Part shown: positions 8,096 to 17,384 of the stretch, piece after piece
Numbering within the stretch: position 1 is the first letter of the stretch
Layout of the letters: every line of letters begins with the position of its first letter
Origin: Paenibacillus algorifonticola
Lineage (GTDB): Bacteria; Bacillota; Bacilli; Paenibacillales; Paenibacillaceae
Assembly (NCBI RefSeq): GCF_000971975.1
Contig: NZ_KQ040784.1
Coordinates: forward strand, 34,987 to 98,986
DNA length: 64,000 nucleotides
Direction of reading: 5' to 3'
Translations under genes and position numbers: made by a program
The notes under the pieces: generated by a model
The model's input: the letters and a program-made list of their open reading frames with translations, nothing else
Database searches by the model: none
Told to the model about the DNA's origin: nothing

Positions 8096-8782
8096 TTATC
8101 CATGCATAAATAGCCCTGTCAGCCAAGGCAGCAGCGCCAGCGAAATAAAGGCGGTCACGATCATCGCAATGCTCGCAATCGATCCCGGCACAAGCCCAAA
8201 CTCAAAGGCTTTATGAGCTCCTGCGCTATGTGCGCTGCTCCCCATTAGAACACCTTTGGCGATATCGCTGCGAATACGCGCCATTCGAATAACGAGCGGC
8301 CCAATAATCGTGCCAAGAATGCCTGTTATCAGCACAAAAATAGCTGTCAGAGTGGAAATGCCTCCGATCATATCGCTAATGGCCAGCGCTATCGGCGTCG
8401 TCGTCGAACGCAGCAGCAGCGAGTCAATCAGGCTATCGCTTAGCTTCAGCGAACGGCTGAACAACAGCGCCGCCATCATGCCGACAATCCAGCCCGAGAG
8501 AACGCCCGCTATAATTTCGAGCGCATGCTTTTTCATAATAGCTGCATTCTTATACATAGGAACCGCCAAAGCAATTGTCGCCGGACCTACCATACTGCTG
8601 AGCCAATGCCCCCCTGTATTGTAGCTTTGGTAAGGAATTTTCCCTAATACCAGTATCATAATCACGATAACCGGGGTCACAATAAGCGGTGACAGCAGCA
8701 GCACGGGCTTCAACCGATGTAGCCGCTTCGCTCCCCAGTAAATGCCGACCGTCAGCACAATATACATCAGCGCCATCATCAT
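8096..8782 (-). CDS. cidB: CidB/LrgB antiholin-like membrane protein
   Basis: The 228-residue polytopic protein carries the LrgB signatures LLLRSTTTPIALAISDMIGG and MGSSAHSAGAHKAFEFG. Family members work with CidA/LrgA in pyruvate and overflow-metabolite transport and in control of murein hydrolase activity. The start codon overlaps the cidA stop (ATGA), so the two are translationally coupled. A LysR regulator is divergent, as in the Bacillus ywbI-ywbH-ywbG set. Confidence 0.92.
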   Translation of the reverse strand: MMMALMYIVLTVGIYWGAKRLHRLKPVLLLSPLIVTPVIVIMILVLGKIPYQSYNTGGHWLSSMVGPATIALAVPMYKNAAIMKKHALEIIAGVLSGWIVGMMAALLFSRSLKLSDSLIDSLLLRSTTTPIALAISDMIGGISTLTAIFVLITGILGTIIGPLVIRMARIRSDIAKGVLMGSSAHSAGAHKAFEFGLVPGSIASIAMIVTAFISLALLPWLTGLFMHG

Positions 8783-9153
8783 CCCCTGCTCCGCTCCTTC
8801 CTGCTAGCTACGAATTGTGTCATTACGCCAGCGCACACCATGACGAGAACAGAAGTCACCACAATAACAAGCAAAATTTGCACGCCATTCCCCAGCAATA
8901 AATCCTTGAACTGCATCATGCCCGCGGCAGGAGGAATAAAAAACAGCAGCATTTCCGCGACCAGCCACGTTGAGCCCATTTCAATCCATTCTACTTTTAC
9001 AATTCGAAAATGAAGCAGCAGAAAGACAAGAATCAGCCCCAAAATGCTCCCCGGCACCTTCAAGTGCAGCCAAACCGACAGTCCATTAAGCATCCAAAAC
9101 AGTCCTACAAAAAAGAGAACCTGGACGAGTCCAAGTGTTATTTTTCTTAACAT
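8779..9153 (-). CDS. cidA: CidA/LrgA holin-like protein
   Basis: The 124-residue protein has four transmembrane segments and the LrgA pattern HLKVPGSILGLILVFLLL and FFIPPAAGMM. The start is set at 9153, where GAAGGAAGGGG lies 9 bases upstream; a longer frame would read into the promoter region of the divergent regulator. It is the first gene of cidAB. Confidence 0.92.
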   Translation of the reverse strand: MLRKITLGLVQVLFFVGLFWMLNGLSVWLHLKVPGSILGLILVFLLLHFRIVKVEWIEMGSTWLVAEMLLFFIPPAAGMMQFKDLLLGNGVQILLVIVVTSVLVMVCAGVMTQFVASRKERSRG

Positions 9154-9182
9154 GCGGATAGCCCCTTCCTTCATACAGTGTA

Positions 9183-9221
9183 TACCTGTGAATTGACATA
9201 GGTAAAATGAATAATTAGAAT
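9183..9221 (+). promoter_or_regulatory. cidR promoter with overlapping inverted repeat
   Basis: TTGACA at 9193-9198 and TAGAAT at 9216-9221 are 17 bases apart and point to cidR. The inverted repeat TACCT-N12-AGGTA (9183-9187, 9200-9204) straddles the -35 box and is a candidate site for CidR on both divergent transcripts. Confidence 0.6.
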
Positions 9222-9267
9222 GAGTCATATTCGATTTATCTATGGAAAAAGAAGAAGGAGTATTCGC

Positions 9268-10158
9268 ATGGACATTCGTCATTTGGAATATGTGCTGGAG
9301 GTTGTGCGCCACGAAAGCTTCACGAAAGCAGCCGAGGCGCTGCATATTACGCAGCCTACCATTAGCAAAATGATTAAAAACTTGGAGGACGAGCTGCAAA
9401 CTCCCCTGTTCATTCGATCCGGCAAAAAAGTGCAGCTAACCGACGCAGGGCAGGCCATCGTTGCCCAATCGCAAGATATTATCCGTCTGTTCAAAACACT
9501 GCAGAACGAGCTTAACGATGTAACCGACTTTCGCAAAGGGCTGGTGCGCATTGGCCTCCCACCGATGATCAGCTCGATTATGTTTCCCGAAATCGTCAGC
9601 CAATTCGTCAAACGTTATCCCGGCCTGACCATTCGGCTGGTTGAAGAGGGCTCGCTGAAAGTCGAGGCAGAGGTCGCCAGCGGCGCCATTGATGCGGGAA
9701 TTGTAATGCTGCCCGTGAGAAATGACCAATTCGAGGTTTTTCCGATTCAAAATGCGGCTCTTCGAGTCGTGATGCACCATCAGCATCCGCTGGCAGGACG
9801 CAGCGAGCTTACACTGCGCGAGCTCGAGCAGGAGGCGTTCATTATGTACCGCGAGGACTTCGCGCTGCATGCCCGCATCATAGACGAATGCGCACGGCTC
9901 GGCTTTAAGCCCAAAATCATGCTCGAAAGCTCCCAGTGGGATTTTATTAGCGAAACGGTGGCGGTTGGACTGGGCATCGCCCTGCTGCCGGAAGCCATTT
10001 GCCAAAAGCTTGATACGGCGCGCGTCAGCACCATTGCTATGGTAGACCCCGTCATTCCTTGGAATCTTGCCATGATCTGGCGTCGCGACGGCTATTTATC
10101 GTTTGCCGCCCAAGAATGGATACGGTTTACGAAAGCTTATTTTGAGCCTGCCGAATAG
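9268..10158 (+). CDS. cidR: LysR-type regulator of cidAB
   Basis: The 296-residue protein has the LysR helix-turn-helix at residues 2-60 (SFTKAAEALHITQPTISKMIKNLE) and the substrate-binding domain from residue 90. LysR regulators in this position sense acetate or pyruvate status and activate cidAB. ATG at 9268 is chosen because GAAGGAG precedes it by 7 bases and the HTH begins there; a longer frame starts inside the promoter. Divergent from cidA with 114 bases between. Confidence 0.9.
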   Translation: MDIRHLEYVLEVVRHESFTKAAEALHITQPTISKMIKNLEDELQTPLFIRSGKKVQLTDAGQAIVAQSQDIIRLFKTLQNELNDVTDFRKGLVRIGLPPMISSIMFPEIVSQFVKRYPGLTIRLVEEGSLKVEAEVASGAIDAGIVMLPVRNDQFEVFPIQNAALRVVMHHQHPLAGRSELTLRELEQEAFIMYREDFALHARIIDECARLGFKPKIMLESSQWDFISETVAVGLGIALLPEAICQKLDTARVSTIAMVDPVIPWNLAMIWRRDGYLSFAAQEWIRFTKAYFEPAE

Positions 10159-10186
10159 ACCATTCCCCCGATGCCACAACGACGAG

Positions 10187-10238
10187 AAAGGAGCTATCCC
10201 GCTCCGCCTGTAAAATTCGGCGTTCGGAATAGCCCCTT
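10187..10238 (+). terminator. Possible terminator after cidR
   Basis: AAAGGAGCTATCCC and GGAATAGCCCCTT form an imperfect stem followed by a mixed T-rich run. Confidence 0.35.
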
Positions 10239-10270
10239 GTTTAAGCTTTAATTATGAATGGACCACCGTT

Positions 10271-11596
10271 TTACTTGCTGGCAATCGGCGTTTCCTTCAC
10301 CAATGCCGGAGCCTCTGCCACAATCTTGCGCTGCATCGCCTGCTGCGCGAGCCCCTTATCGAGCAGTCCCTCCCAGCGGGCAATCACAAACGTCGCAACC
10401 GAATAGCCAATAATGTTGACTGTCGTTCGGAAGTTGCCCATGATCCGGTCCGGAGCAAGCATAAGAGCAACAGCAGCCATGGAAATAGAACCCGTACTTG
10501 CCGCAGTAGCGGATAAGGCGACAAATGCCGAGCCTGGAATGCCCGCCATCCCCTTGGAGGTGAGCAACAGCACACCGAGCAGCACCAGTTGTTCCTTCAA
10601 ACCGAGATCCACACCCGTCGCCTGCGCTAAAAATACAACAGCGAGCGATAGATAGATGGAGGCGCCATCCAAATTAAACGAATAACCTGTCGGCACAACT
10701 AGTCCAACTACAGCGCGGTCACAGCCCGCTTTTTCAAATTTGTTCATGAGCTGCGGCATAACCGCCTCCGTTGAGCCTGTGGCAAAAGCAAATACGATTT
10801 CCTCACGCACCAGTAGGATCAGCTTCCAGAGGCTAATGCCCACGAACACCCGCATCACAACGGCCAGCAGGAGCAGAAACAGCACACAAGCGACCGTCAT
10901 GGCAAGGAACAGCTTGCCGAAAGCCATTAGCGTCTGAACGCCATATTGGCTGACCATAAATGCCATTGCCCCAAAGGTCGCAAGCGCTGTAAGCTTCATA
11001 ATATAACCCATAATTTGAAAAATAACTTTGCTGACATGGTCTAGAAAATCGACCAGAACCTCAGAGGTACGCCCGCCGATATGCACAATGGCGAAGCCGA
11101 CGAAGCAGGAAACCAACAGCACTTGCAGCATCGTATTCGTAGAGAAAGCTGCTACAGCGCTCTCTGGGATGATATTCAGAAAAAACTCCGAGCCGCTCGG
11201 CAAATGACCGTTTTTCGTCGCCTGCTCCACACCGTCCGTTGATAGAGTCGCCGGGTCGATATTCATACCAGCGCCTGGATTCATCAGATTGGCGATCACC
11301 ATTCCGATAATGAGCGCCAGCGTCGTGATGACTTCGAAATAAAGCAGCGTCTTCCCGCCGATCCGCCCTACCGTCTTAATGTTGCCGACCTTGGCAATGC
11401 CCAGCACGACAACGACGAACACGAGCGGAGCAATGACCATTTTGATGAGGCGGATAAAGCCGTCGCCGACAGGTTTAAGGGCTACGCCGAACGTAGGCCA
11501 CAAATATCCAACCGCAATACCCGCCACAATTGACAGCATAATTTGAAAAAATAGTCCTTTGTAAAACGGCTGACGCGATTTAATAGTTTGATCCAT
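10271..11596 (-). CDS. dctA: C4-dicarboxylate:cation symporter, DctA type
   Basis: The 441-residue transporter belongs to the dicarboxylate/amino-acid:cation symporter family and imports succinate, fumarate or malate. Signatures are IKMVIAPLVFVVVVLGIA, PTGYSFNLDGASIYLS (re-entrant loop region) and LLTSKGMAGIPGSAFVALSA, which are closer to DctA than to glutamate carriers. Length is normal. ATG at 11596 follows AGGGGGAC. The 390 bases upstream (11597-11986) hold a TATAAT-like -10 sequence and the terminator of the next gene; I see no riboswitch there. Confidence 0.9.
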   Translation of the reverse strand: MDQTIKSRQPFYKGLFFQIMLSIVAGIAVGYLWPTFGVALKPVGDGFIRLIKMVIAPLVFVVVVLGIAKVGNIKTVGRIGGKTLLYFEVITTLALIIGMVIANLMNPGAGMNIDPATLSTDGVEQATKNGHLPSGSEFFLNIIPESAVAAFSTNTMLQVLLVSCFVGFAIVHIGGRTSEVLVDFLDHVSKVIFQIMGYIMKLTALATFGAMAFMVSQYGVQTLMAFGKLFLAMTVACVLFLLLLAVVMRVFVGISLWKLILLVREEIVFAFATGSTEAVMPQLMNKFEKAGCDRAVVGLVVPTGYSFNLDGASIYLSLAVVFLAQATGVDLGLKEQLVLLGVLLLTSKGMAGIPGSAFVALSATAASTGSISMAAVALMLAPDRIMGNFRTTVNIIGYSVATFVIARWEGLLDKGLAQQAMQRKIVAEAPALVKETPIASK

Positions 11597-11860
11597 TCTT
11601 TAGTCCCCCTATGAATGTGTTATTCCATTTGACTACCGCTTCTCTCGGAGCCTCCTTGGCTAAAATCGCGCCGAAACATGCCACATCATTCTTTATATGT
11701 TATGTTTCATCACTTATTAAGTATTGTTTACTAACATTATTATAAGGGGAACGTGGATTTTTTACATTGTCTATTGTAACCAAAAAACATCCCTGGTTTT
11801 TAGTCATGTTATATAACACCACCCTTTGCGTTTACGCCTCCAATGTTCCAGCAAAATCCA

Positions 11861-11896
11861 CCCAAAGAAAAAAGCCTGCCACAGTGGGCAGGCTCA
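11861..11896 (-). terminator. Terminator after pucG
   Basis: AGCCTGCC and GGCAGGCT form a stem with a 6-base loop; on the minus strand a T-rich run follows. It closes the pucF-pucG operon. Confidence 0.8.
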
Positions 11897-11986
11897 TACA
11901 CAATCTATTTGTATTAAACAAAGCTATTAAACAGGCTATCACTGCAACGCAAGAAGGCAAGCCATTGCCCGTCACTACTCGCTACT

Positions 11987-13225
11987 TCAGGTCGCCTCCG
12001 CTTCGCGATAAACAACGAGCGCAGCTTGAACGGCAGCCCCCTTATTAACAGACGAGCCACAATAGGTCAGGACGGCCTCCAGCGCACCTAGCACCTGCAA
12101 CACGTTTTGCTTGCGGCAGCTATAGCCCATCGTGCCAATCCGCCATATTTTCCCCTTCAGCACACCGAACGAGCTGGCAATTTCAATGCTGAACTGCTCC
12201 AGCAGCATTGCTCTGACTGCTTCACCATCTACGCCGTCCGGAATAGCTACACAGGTGACAACGGGCAGCTTGCATGCCGGATCGCCATAAAGCTCCAACC
12301 CCATTCCTTCGATGCCGGAGGCGAGCGCACGTTCATGCAGCAAATGGCGGGCAAAACGCGCCTCCAGCCCCTCCTCCAGCAAAATCCGCAGCCCTTCGCG
12401 CAGCGCATACAGCATCGACGTCGCTTCCGTATGATGATTCAGCCGTGCTGCACTCCAATAATCCTGAAGCTGGCTCAGGTCAAAATAGTTGCTGCGAATC
12501 GTCCGGCCCAGCTCGAGCAGCGGTTCGCCCGGATCACGCAGCCCCCGCTCAATGCGCTTTCGCTGCATTATATGCTGCTCAATTCGGCTGTTATACGTAA
12601 TCGGCGCCATGCCCGAGGGGACAGACAAGCATTTTTGCGTTCCGCCAATGACGGCGTCAATACACCAATTGTCCGTCTCGACCGGCACGCCGCCAATCGT
12701 CGCGACCGCATCTACAACGAACAGTACATCCAGCTCCCGGCATGCTCTGCCGATTTCTGCTAGCGGCTGTATGCGCCCTGTCGAGGTTTCGCCATGCACC
12801 ATCGCCACGACAGCAGGCTGCTCGCGCTTAATCGCGCCAATGACCTCCTCTGGGTCAAACACCTTGCCCCACTCCTGCTCCAAGGTTACAATATCCGCTC
12901 CGCAGCGCTCGGAAATTTCCGCCAGCAAATGGCCAAAACGCCCATAAATCGGGATCAGCACCTTCATTCCCGGTTCAATGACGCTCGTCAGCACCGCTTC
13001 AAGCCCGGAACGCGACGTGCCATCGATAGGGAACGCCCACTCATTTTCCGTCTGGAAAAGCTCCCGCAGCATGCCCATCGTTTCATTCATCAGTCCTGTA
13101 AATTCGGGATCAAACTGCCCCAATATCGGATAAGACATGGCGCGAAGCACCCGCGGGTCAACCTCCACTGGACCCGGAGTCATAATCGTACGCGGCGATG
13201 GGGATAAATCTTTATATTTTTTCAT
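11987..13225 (-). CDS. pucG: (S)-ureidoglycine-glyoxylate aminotransferase, PucG-like
   Basis: This fold-type I PLP enzyme of 412 residues belongs to the alanine-glyoxylate aminotransferase group. The N-terminal TPGPVEVDPRVL loop, VHGETSTG, VVDAVATIGG and GGTQKCLSVPSG (Lys as PLP Schiff base) are seen. In Bacillus PucG converts ureidoglycine and glyoxylate to oxalurate and glycine. Assignment to that step rests on linkage: its start overlaps the stop of the allantoate amidohydrolase gene (ATGA). A general alanine-glyoxylate or serine-pyruvate aminotransferase is the alternative. Confidence 0.85.
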   Translation of the reverse strand: MKKYKDLSPSPRTIMTPGPVEVDPRVLRAMSYPILGQFDPEFTGLMNETMGMLRELFQTENEWAFPIDGTSRSGLEAVLTSVIEPGMKVLIPIYGRFGHLLAEISERCGADIVTLEQEWGKVFDPEEVIGAIKREQPAVVAMVHGETSTGRIQPLAEIGRACRELDVLFVVDAVATIGGVPVETDNWCIDAVIGGTQKCLSVPSGMAPITYNSRIEQHIMQRKRIERGLRDPGEPLLELGRTIRSNYFDLSQLQDYWSAARLNHHTEATSMLYALREGLRILLEEGLEARFARHLLHERALASGIEGMGLELYGDPACKLPVVTCVAIPDGVDGEAVRAMLLEQFSIEIASSFGVLKGKIWRIGTMGYSCRKQNVLQVLGALEAVLTYCGSSVNKGAAVQAALVVYREAEAT

Positions 13226-14535
13226 AGGGAACCCTCTCCATAGGCAAGTTGGTATAAAAGCTCAATCAACACGACCGTTCCTTCTGCGAGCTGCAGCGAA
13301 TCGGTATGCTCAAGCGGCGAATGGCTAATTCCCGCACGGCTCGGCACAAAAATCATCGCTGAAGGGCAAATGCTTTGCAGCTCCTGTACATCATGCCCCG
13401 CTCCGCTGACCATGCGGCGGTGAGCAATGCCATTTCGCTCACAAATTTGCTCCACCTGCCTAGTTAGCTGTTCATCCATATAGACCGGCGAAGTGTCCAT
13501 CCAGTGCTTGATATGCAATCCAAGTCCCAAGGATGCGGCAATTTCTTCGAAACAACAGCGGAAGCGGCTGCAAAACAGCTCCAAAGCCCGTTCATCCGTA
13601 TGTCGAACATCAACGGTAAATGCTACCTCCCGCGGTATGACGTTCGTTACATTTGGACGAACCTCCATATAGCCCGCCGTCGCTACGAGCGGAGCCCCTT
13701 GCTGAGCAGCGGCATCCAGCAGCCAATTAATCATTTTGCTCGCGCCGCGCATCGCATCCTTGCGCCATACCATCGGCGTCGTTCCCGCATGGTTGGCTTC
13801 GCCTGTCACCGTTACGGTATAACGCTGCTGGCCTACAATCGCCTCAACGACTCCGATTTGCAGCTGCTCGCGTTCCAGAACAATCCCCTGCTCCACGTGA
13901 ATTTCCACGAAAGCCGCGATGTCGCGCCGCTCAGCTTTGCTCGGTCCAGCCGCTCCTCTGCCAGCATGGCTTCCCTCGGCTCCAAAACCCGCCTGCCGCA
14001 TCGCATCCTCCAGCCGCACACCATCCATGTCGGCTACACCCGCCGCATCCTCCAGCTTAAAGCGGCCCGTCACACTGCCGGAGCCCCAATAAGCGATAGG
14101 GAAGCGGCTGCCTTCCTCTTCACAAAAGGACACGACCTCCAGGCTGCGCCTAGGTGCTCCAAAATGCTTTTTCAAATAATCCAGCGCTACAATCCCTGCC
14201 GCTATGCCGAATGCCCCATCGTATAGACCGCCGTTTTTGACCGTATCGACATGGGAGCCCGTCAGGATAGAGGAAAGGGCAACGCCCGTCCCTTCCAGTC
14301 TGCCATACAAATTGCCCACCTGATCGAAGGAAGGGACAAGTCCGCTCACACGCATTCGTTCAGCAAGCGCCTGCTGCGCCTCCTTCCACGCTTCGGAATA
14401 CAACAGCCGCGTCACCCCGCCGCTTTCCTGCTTACCGTAACCGGACAACCACTCCAGCAGCTGTTCCAAATCTTCAGCAAGCGAAGAAATGAGCGCTCCT
14501 CGCTCTTCTATAATTCCCAGTCCGCTACTACTCAT
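13222..14535 (-). CDS. pucF: Allantoate amidohydrolase, PucF-like
   Basis: The 437-residue M20-family amidase hydrolyses allantoate to ureidoglycine, carbon dioxide and ammonia. Metal-binding motifs are GSHVDTVKNGG, DGAFG, FCEEEGSRF and VEIHVEQG; the dimerisation domain follows with NHAGTTPM, and GAGHDVQ lies near the end. The start at 14535 is preceded by GAGGGAGG at 8 bases; 20 extra codons upstream lack this. Operon with pucG, divergent from pucR. Confidence 0.92.
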   Translation of the reverse strand: MSSSGLGIIEERGALISSLAEDLEQLLEWLSGYGKQESGGVTRLLYSEAWKEAQQALAERMRVSGLVPSFDQVGNLYGRLEGTGVALSSILTGSHVDTVKNGGLYDGAFGIAAGIVALDYLKKHFGAPRRSLEVVSFCEEEGSRFPIAYWGSGSVTGRFKLEDAAGVADMDGVRLEDAMRQAGFGAEGSHAGRGAAGPSKAERRDIAAFVEIHVEQGIVLEREQLQIGVVEAIVGQQRYTVTVTGEANHAGTTPMVWRKDAMRGASKMINWLLDAAAQQGAPLVATAGYMEVRPNVTNVIPREVAFTVDVRHTDERALELFCSRFRCCFEEIAASLGLGLHIKHWMDTSPVYMDEQLTRQVEQICERNGIAHRRMVSGAGHDVQELQSICPSAMIFVPSRAGISHSPLEHTDSLQLAEGTVVLIELLYQLAYGEGSL

Positions 14536-14714
14536 GGCGCTACCTCCCTCTACCGCTAGACCATGCATGCACATGCCGCAAGAAGCTAACAACACGCCCT
14601 GCAGCTGCTCTATGCCGCTTCCTATCCTCTACCAATCGCACAGTTAATCTAACATACCTCCATTATAATCAGCAGAGCACGAGCAAGTCATTGTTCAAAT
14701 TGACTAATGATACA

Positions 14715-14735
14715 GCGATTGATTGGTTATATTAA
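14715..14735. promoter_or_regulatory. Possible PucR-type box between pucF and pucR
   Basis: TTGATTGGTTAT contains the TTGGTTA core known from PucR boxes of Bacillus (WWWCNTTGGTTAA). It is a partial match in the right place. The other bases between 14536 and 14818 show no clear structure. Confidence 0.3.
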
Positions 14736-14818
14736 CTCATTTTCATTGTTTTTCAGCTATAAAAATGATATATTCGCGTTATCTATTCTCACATAAAGAG
14801 AGCGAGGAAGCGGAACCG

Positions 14819-16495
14819 ATGATTTTAGCCGATCTATTGAAAATACCGTCCCTCTCCGGCTCGACAGTTGCTGCCGGGCACGCCGGGCTAAACCGCAAGG
14901 TCAGCACCGTCAATTTGATGGATGCCCCGGATATTATCCATTATATTAAGCCGCATGAGTTGCTCGTAACGACAGCTTATGCGCTCAAAGATACGCCGCA
15001 GGATCTCGTCGCGCTGATCACCTCTATGGCAGCCGTTGGCTGCGCGGGCCTCGGCATCAAGACCAAGCGCTTCCTTGCCGAAATGCCGGAAGCCGCCATC
15101 GCCAGAGCGGATGAGCTGCAATTCCCGCTTATTGAGCTGTCGCTTGATGTGTCGCTTGGCGATATTCTTAATCAATCGCTGGGCTTTATTTTGGAGAAGC
15201 AAACCGATGAGCTGCGGTATGCGCTGGAGAGCCACCGCCACTTTTCCAATATTGTGCTCAAGGGGCAGGGCATTCACGAAATCGTCCAGGAGCTCGCGGC
15301 GCTGCTGGGCAGCCCGACGATGCTGTTTGATCCGAAGCTTACGCTAGTCGCGGCTTCGTCCCATTTTCAGAAAGAGCCGTATTCCCGCATGCTCCCGCAA
15401 ATTCGCTTGGCTGTAGGCTCGCTGAGCGCCCAGGACAAGGAAGCCGTCTTCTGCCTGACTGCCCCTGAGCCCGGCGTCTTCAACCATGTTGCCGTGCATC
15501 CGATCAAAACCTATCAGCCGCAAGGGTTTCTCGTCTCACTCCAGCATTCGTACCAGCTCCAGCAGCTTCCCGCGCTTGCCATGGAGCAGGCCGCCAATGT
15601 CATTAGCTTCGAGCTGCTGAAGACGCAGGCGGTCAAGGAGCGCTCGCGCCGCTACAAAAATGATCTGTTCTCGGATTTTGTAGACGGTCTCGTCACCTCC
15701 GAGCAGGAGATGCTGCGCCGCGGCAAGCGGTACGGCTTAAACGCCGGAACCACTTCCTCCTTGTGCATTGTGGCACGACCGGACAGCAGCGCCGCTGAAC
15801 CCGCTTCTCCCACAGCATCCAAGGCGTCAATCAAAGCACGGCCATTTGAAGAACAGCAGCTATCCGACTATGAGGAGCTGTACGACAGCCTAAAGGCTGC
15901 CTTCAAGGAGCAAGGGCTGTCCTTTATTATTTTCAGCAAAAAGAGCTGGCTCGTGCTCCTACTCACCTTCCAGCCCGAAGAAGCGCAGACGATAGCGCCG
16001 GAGCTGCTTGCTCGAATCAGCGATCAAGTATTCGAAAGCACAGGCATCGCCGTCTCCTTTGGCATTGGCAATCCGGTCAAGAAACTGACCGACATTCCAG
16101 CGACCTATAAGGAAGCGATTGACGCCTGGGAGACAGCATTCACCAGCCGCAAACGCCGCTTCGTGCAGTTTTACCATGCAAAGGAGCTGACAGATTTGCT
16201 TCGCTTGCTGCCGGTCGAGGAACTGCGGAAATTTCATAACGACATGTTCAAGGAGCTGAACCGACTGGAGGAAAAAGAGCGCAGCGAGCTGATGCGAACG
16301 CTCGTCGTTTATCACAGCAACAACTGCCAGATCGCTGAGACAGCAAAGCAGCTGTTCGTTCACCGCAATACCGTCATTTACCGCTTGGAAAAATGCGAGC
16401 AGCTTACAGGCCGCAAGCTGCGAAATGACAGCGACAATTTGCGCTTCCGCATCGCCTATCTCATCGGTCAAATTTTGGAGCCGCCGGGGTCGTAA
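14819..16495 (+). CDS. pucR: PucR family purine-catabolism regulator
   Basis: The 558-residue protein has an N-terminal PucR domain (residues 1-125, MILADLLKIPSLSGSTVAAG), a middle ligand-sensing region, and a C-terminal HTH_30 domain with YHSNNCQIAETAKQLFVHRN followed by TVIYRLEKCEQLTGRKL. Bacillus PucR senses allantoin-type intermediates. The start at 14819 has GAGGAAGCGG upstream; a longer frame of 32 residues reads into the intergenic region. Divergent from pucFG, which it presumably controls. Confidence 0.9.
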   Translation: MILADLLKIPSLSGSTVAAGHAGLNRKVSTVNLMDAPDIIHYIKPHELLVTTAYALKDTPQDLVALITSMAAVGCAGLGIKTKRFLAEMPEAAIARADELQFPLIELSLDVSLGDILNQSLGFILEKQTDELRYALESHRHFSNIVLKGQGIHEIVQELAALLGSPTMLFDPKLTLVAASSHFQKEPYSRMLPQIRLAVGSLSAQDKEAVFCLTAPEPGVFNHVAVHPIKTYQPQGFLVSLQHSYQLQQLPALAMEQAANVISFELLKTQAVKERSRRYKNDLFSDFVDGLVTSEQEMLRRGKRYGLNAGTTSSLCIVARPDSSAAEPASPTASKASIKARPFEEQQLSDYEELYDSLKAAFKEQGLSFIIFSKKSWLVLLLTFQPEEAQTIAPELLARISDQVFESTGIAVSFGIGNPVKKLTDIPATYKEAIDAWETAFTSRKRRFVQFYHAKELTDLLRLLPVEELRKFHNDMFKELNRLEEKERSELMRTLVVYHSNNCQIAETAKQLFVHRNTVIYRLEKCEQLTGRKLRNDSDNLRFRIAYLIGQILEPPGS

Positions 16496-16560
16496 TTTTT
16501 TACCAATTTATTGAATATTAACATGGCCGCTTCTTCCAAAAAGAAGGATTCACGCGATTT

Positions 16561-16588
16561 TTGTCGAATGCTATCTTTAAAATATAAG
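16561..16588 (+). promoter_or_regulatory. Possible promoter of the guanylate-kinase-like gene
   Basis: TTGTCG-N16-TATAAG, ending 77 bases before the start codon. Confidence 0.4.
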
Positions 16589-16605
16589 ACTTTATAAGTG
16601 GTGTG

Positions 16606-16641
16606 CTTATAGATGAGCTTATAAATGGACTTATATTTCTA
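16606..16641 (+). repeat. Three 12-bp direct repeats beginning CTTATA
   Basis: CTTATA occurs at 16606, 16618 and 16630, exactly 12 bases apart, inside the leader of the guanylate-kinase-like gene. The other six bases of each unit are only partly alike. Confidence 0.45.
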
Positions 16642-16664
16642 CGCGATGAAGGAGGCGACAGGCT

Positions 16665-17216
16665 ATGGCTGGACCTTATATCTTCATTTTTACCGGTACT
16701 AGCGGATCTGGCAGAAAAACAATGGCTCACCGGATTGGCAAGGAACTTGGCATCAAGCATGTCAGCTCTTATACAACACGCCCTCCAAGAGATTCAGAGC
16801 CGCCTGACCGCGACTATCACTATATTGATCAAGAGAGATTTGACCGCATGAATACAAGTGGGGATTTTATCGAAACGGCCCTCATCCATAAGCATCATTA
16901 TGGCATCCGTACCCACGAGCTTACCGATCCTCTGAGCGAGGGCAAGCATGTATATATGATTCTCAACAGCGACGGTGCATCTCTGATGAAAAAGCTTTAC
17001 GGCGAGCAAGTCGTCCGCCTATTCCTGTACGTAGAGAAACGCACCGTCATTGAGCGTCTGGAGGCGAAGGGGCTTCCTGCGGAGGTCATCAACAACTACA
17101 TCTCGATTTACACCGATGAGGTCGTCTACCGCAAGCAATGCGAGCATGTGCTGGAAAATCTCGACCTGAACCGCACGATGATGAAAATTCGCGAAGCGAT
17201 TCAATCGCATTTATAA
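16665..17216 (+). CDS. Guanylate-kinase-like protein with altered P-loop
   Basis: The 183-residue protein is related to guanylate kinase throughout: P-loop, SSYTTRPPRDSEPPDRDYHYI (GMP-binding lid region) and a C-terminal helix. The P-loop reads GTSGSGRKT where Gmk has GPSGVGKGT, so the Walker A lysine position holds Arg and the next residue is Lys. It is probably a second, divergent paralogue and not the housekeeping Gmk, which normally sits with rpoZ. Whether it still phosphorylates GMP is open. ATG at 16665 follows AAGGAGG by 9 bases. Confidence 0.75.
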   Translation: MAGPYIFIFTGTSGSGRKTMAHRIGKELGIKHVSSYTTRPPRDSEPPDRDYHYIDQERFDRMNTSGDFIETALIHKHHYGIRTHELTDPLSEGKHVYMILNSDGASLMKKLYGEQVVRLFLYVEKRTVIERLEAKGLPAEVINNYISIYTDEVVYRKQCEHVLENLDLNRTMMKIREAIQSHL

Positions 17217-17236
17217 GCGTGTTTGCTTCACACAAA

Positions 17237-17271
17237 AGGAGCCACTCTGCAACAACAGAGCGGCTCCTTGC
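17237..17271 (+). terminator. Terminator after the guanylate-kinase-like gene
   Basis: AAGGAGCC-A-CTCTG pairs with CAGAG-C-GGCTCCTT around a short loop; the T-run is weak. Confidence 0.6.
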
Positions 17272-17297
17272 TTCAAAGACCATTTACGGACGGCCAA

Positions 17298-17345
17298 AAA
17301 AAGCCTGCCTGACGGCGTAATAACGCTCGTCTGGGCAGGCTTTAG
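17298..17345 (-). terminator. Terminator after speB
   Basis: AAAGCCTGCC and GGGCAGGCTTT form the outer stem, with an inner GACG/CGTC pairing; seven T follow on the minus strand. Confidence 0.88.
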
Positions 17346-17384
17346 TTCTTCCACTTTCCTTCTTAACCTGTCGTTCCCGTTAGG

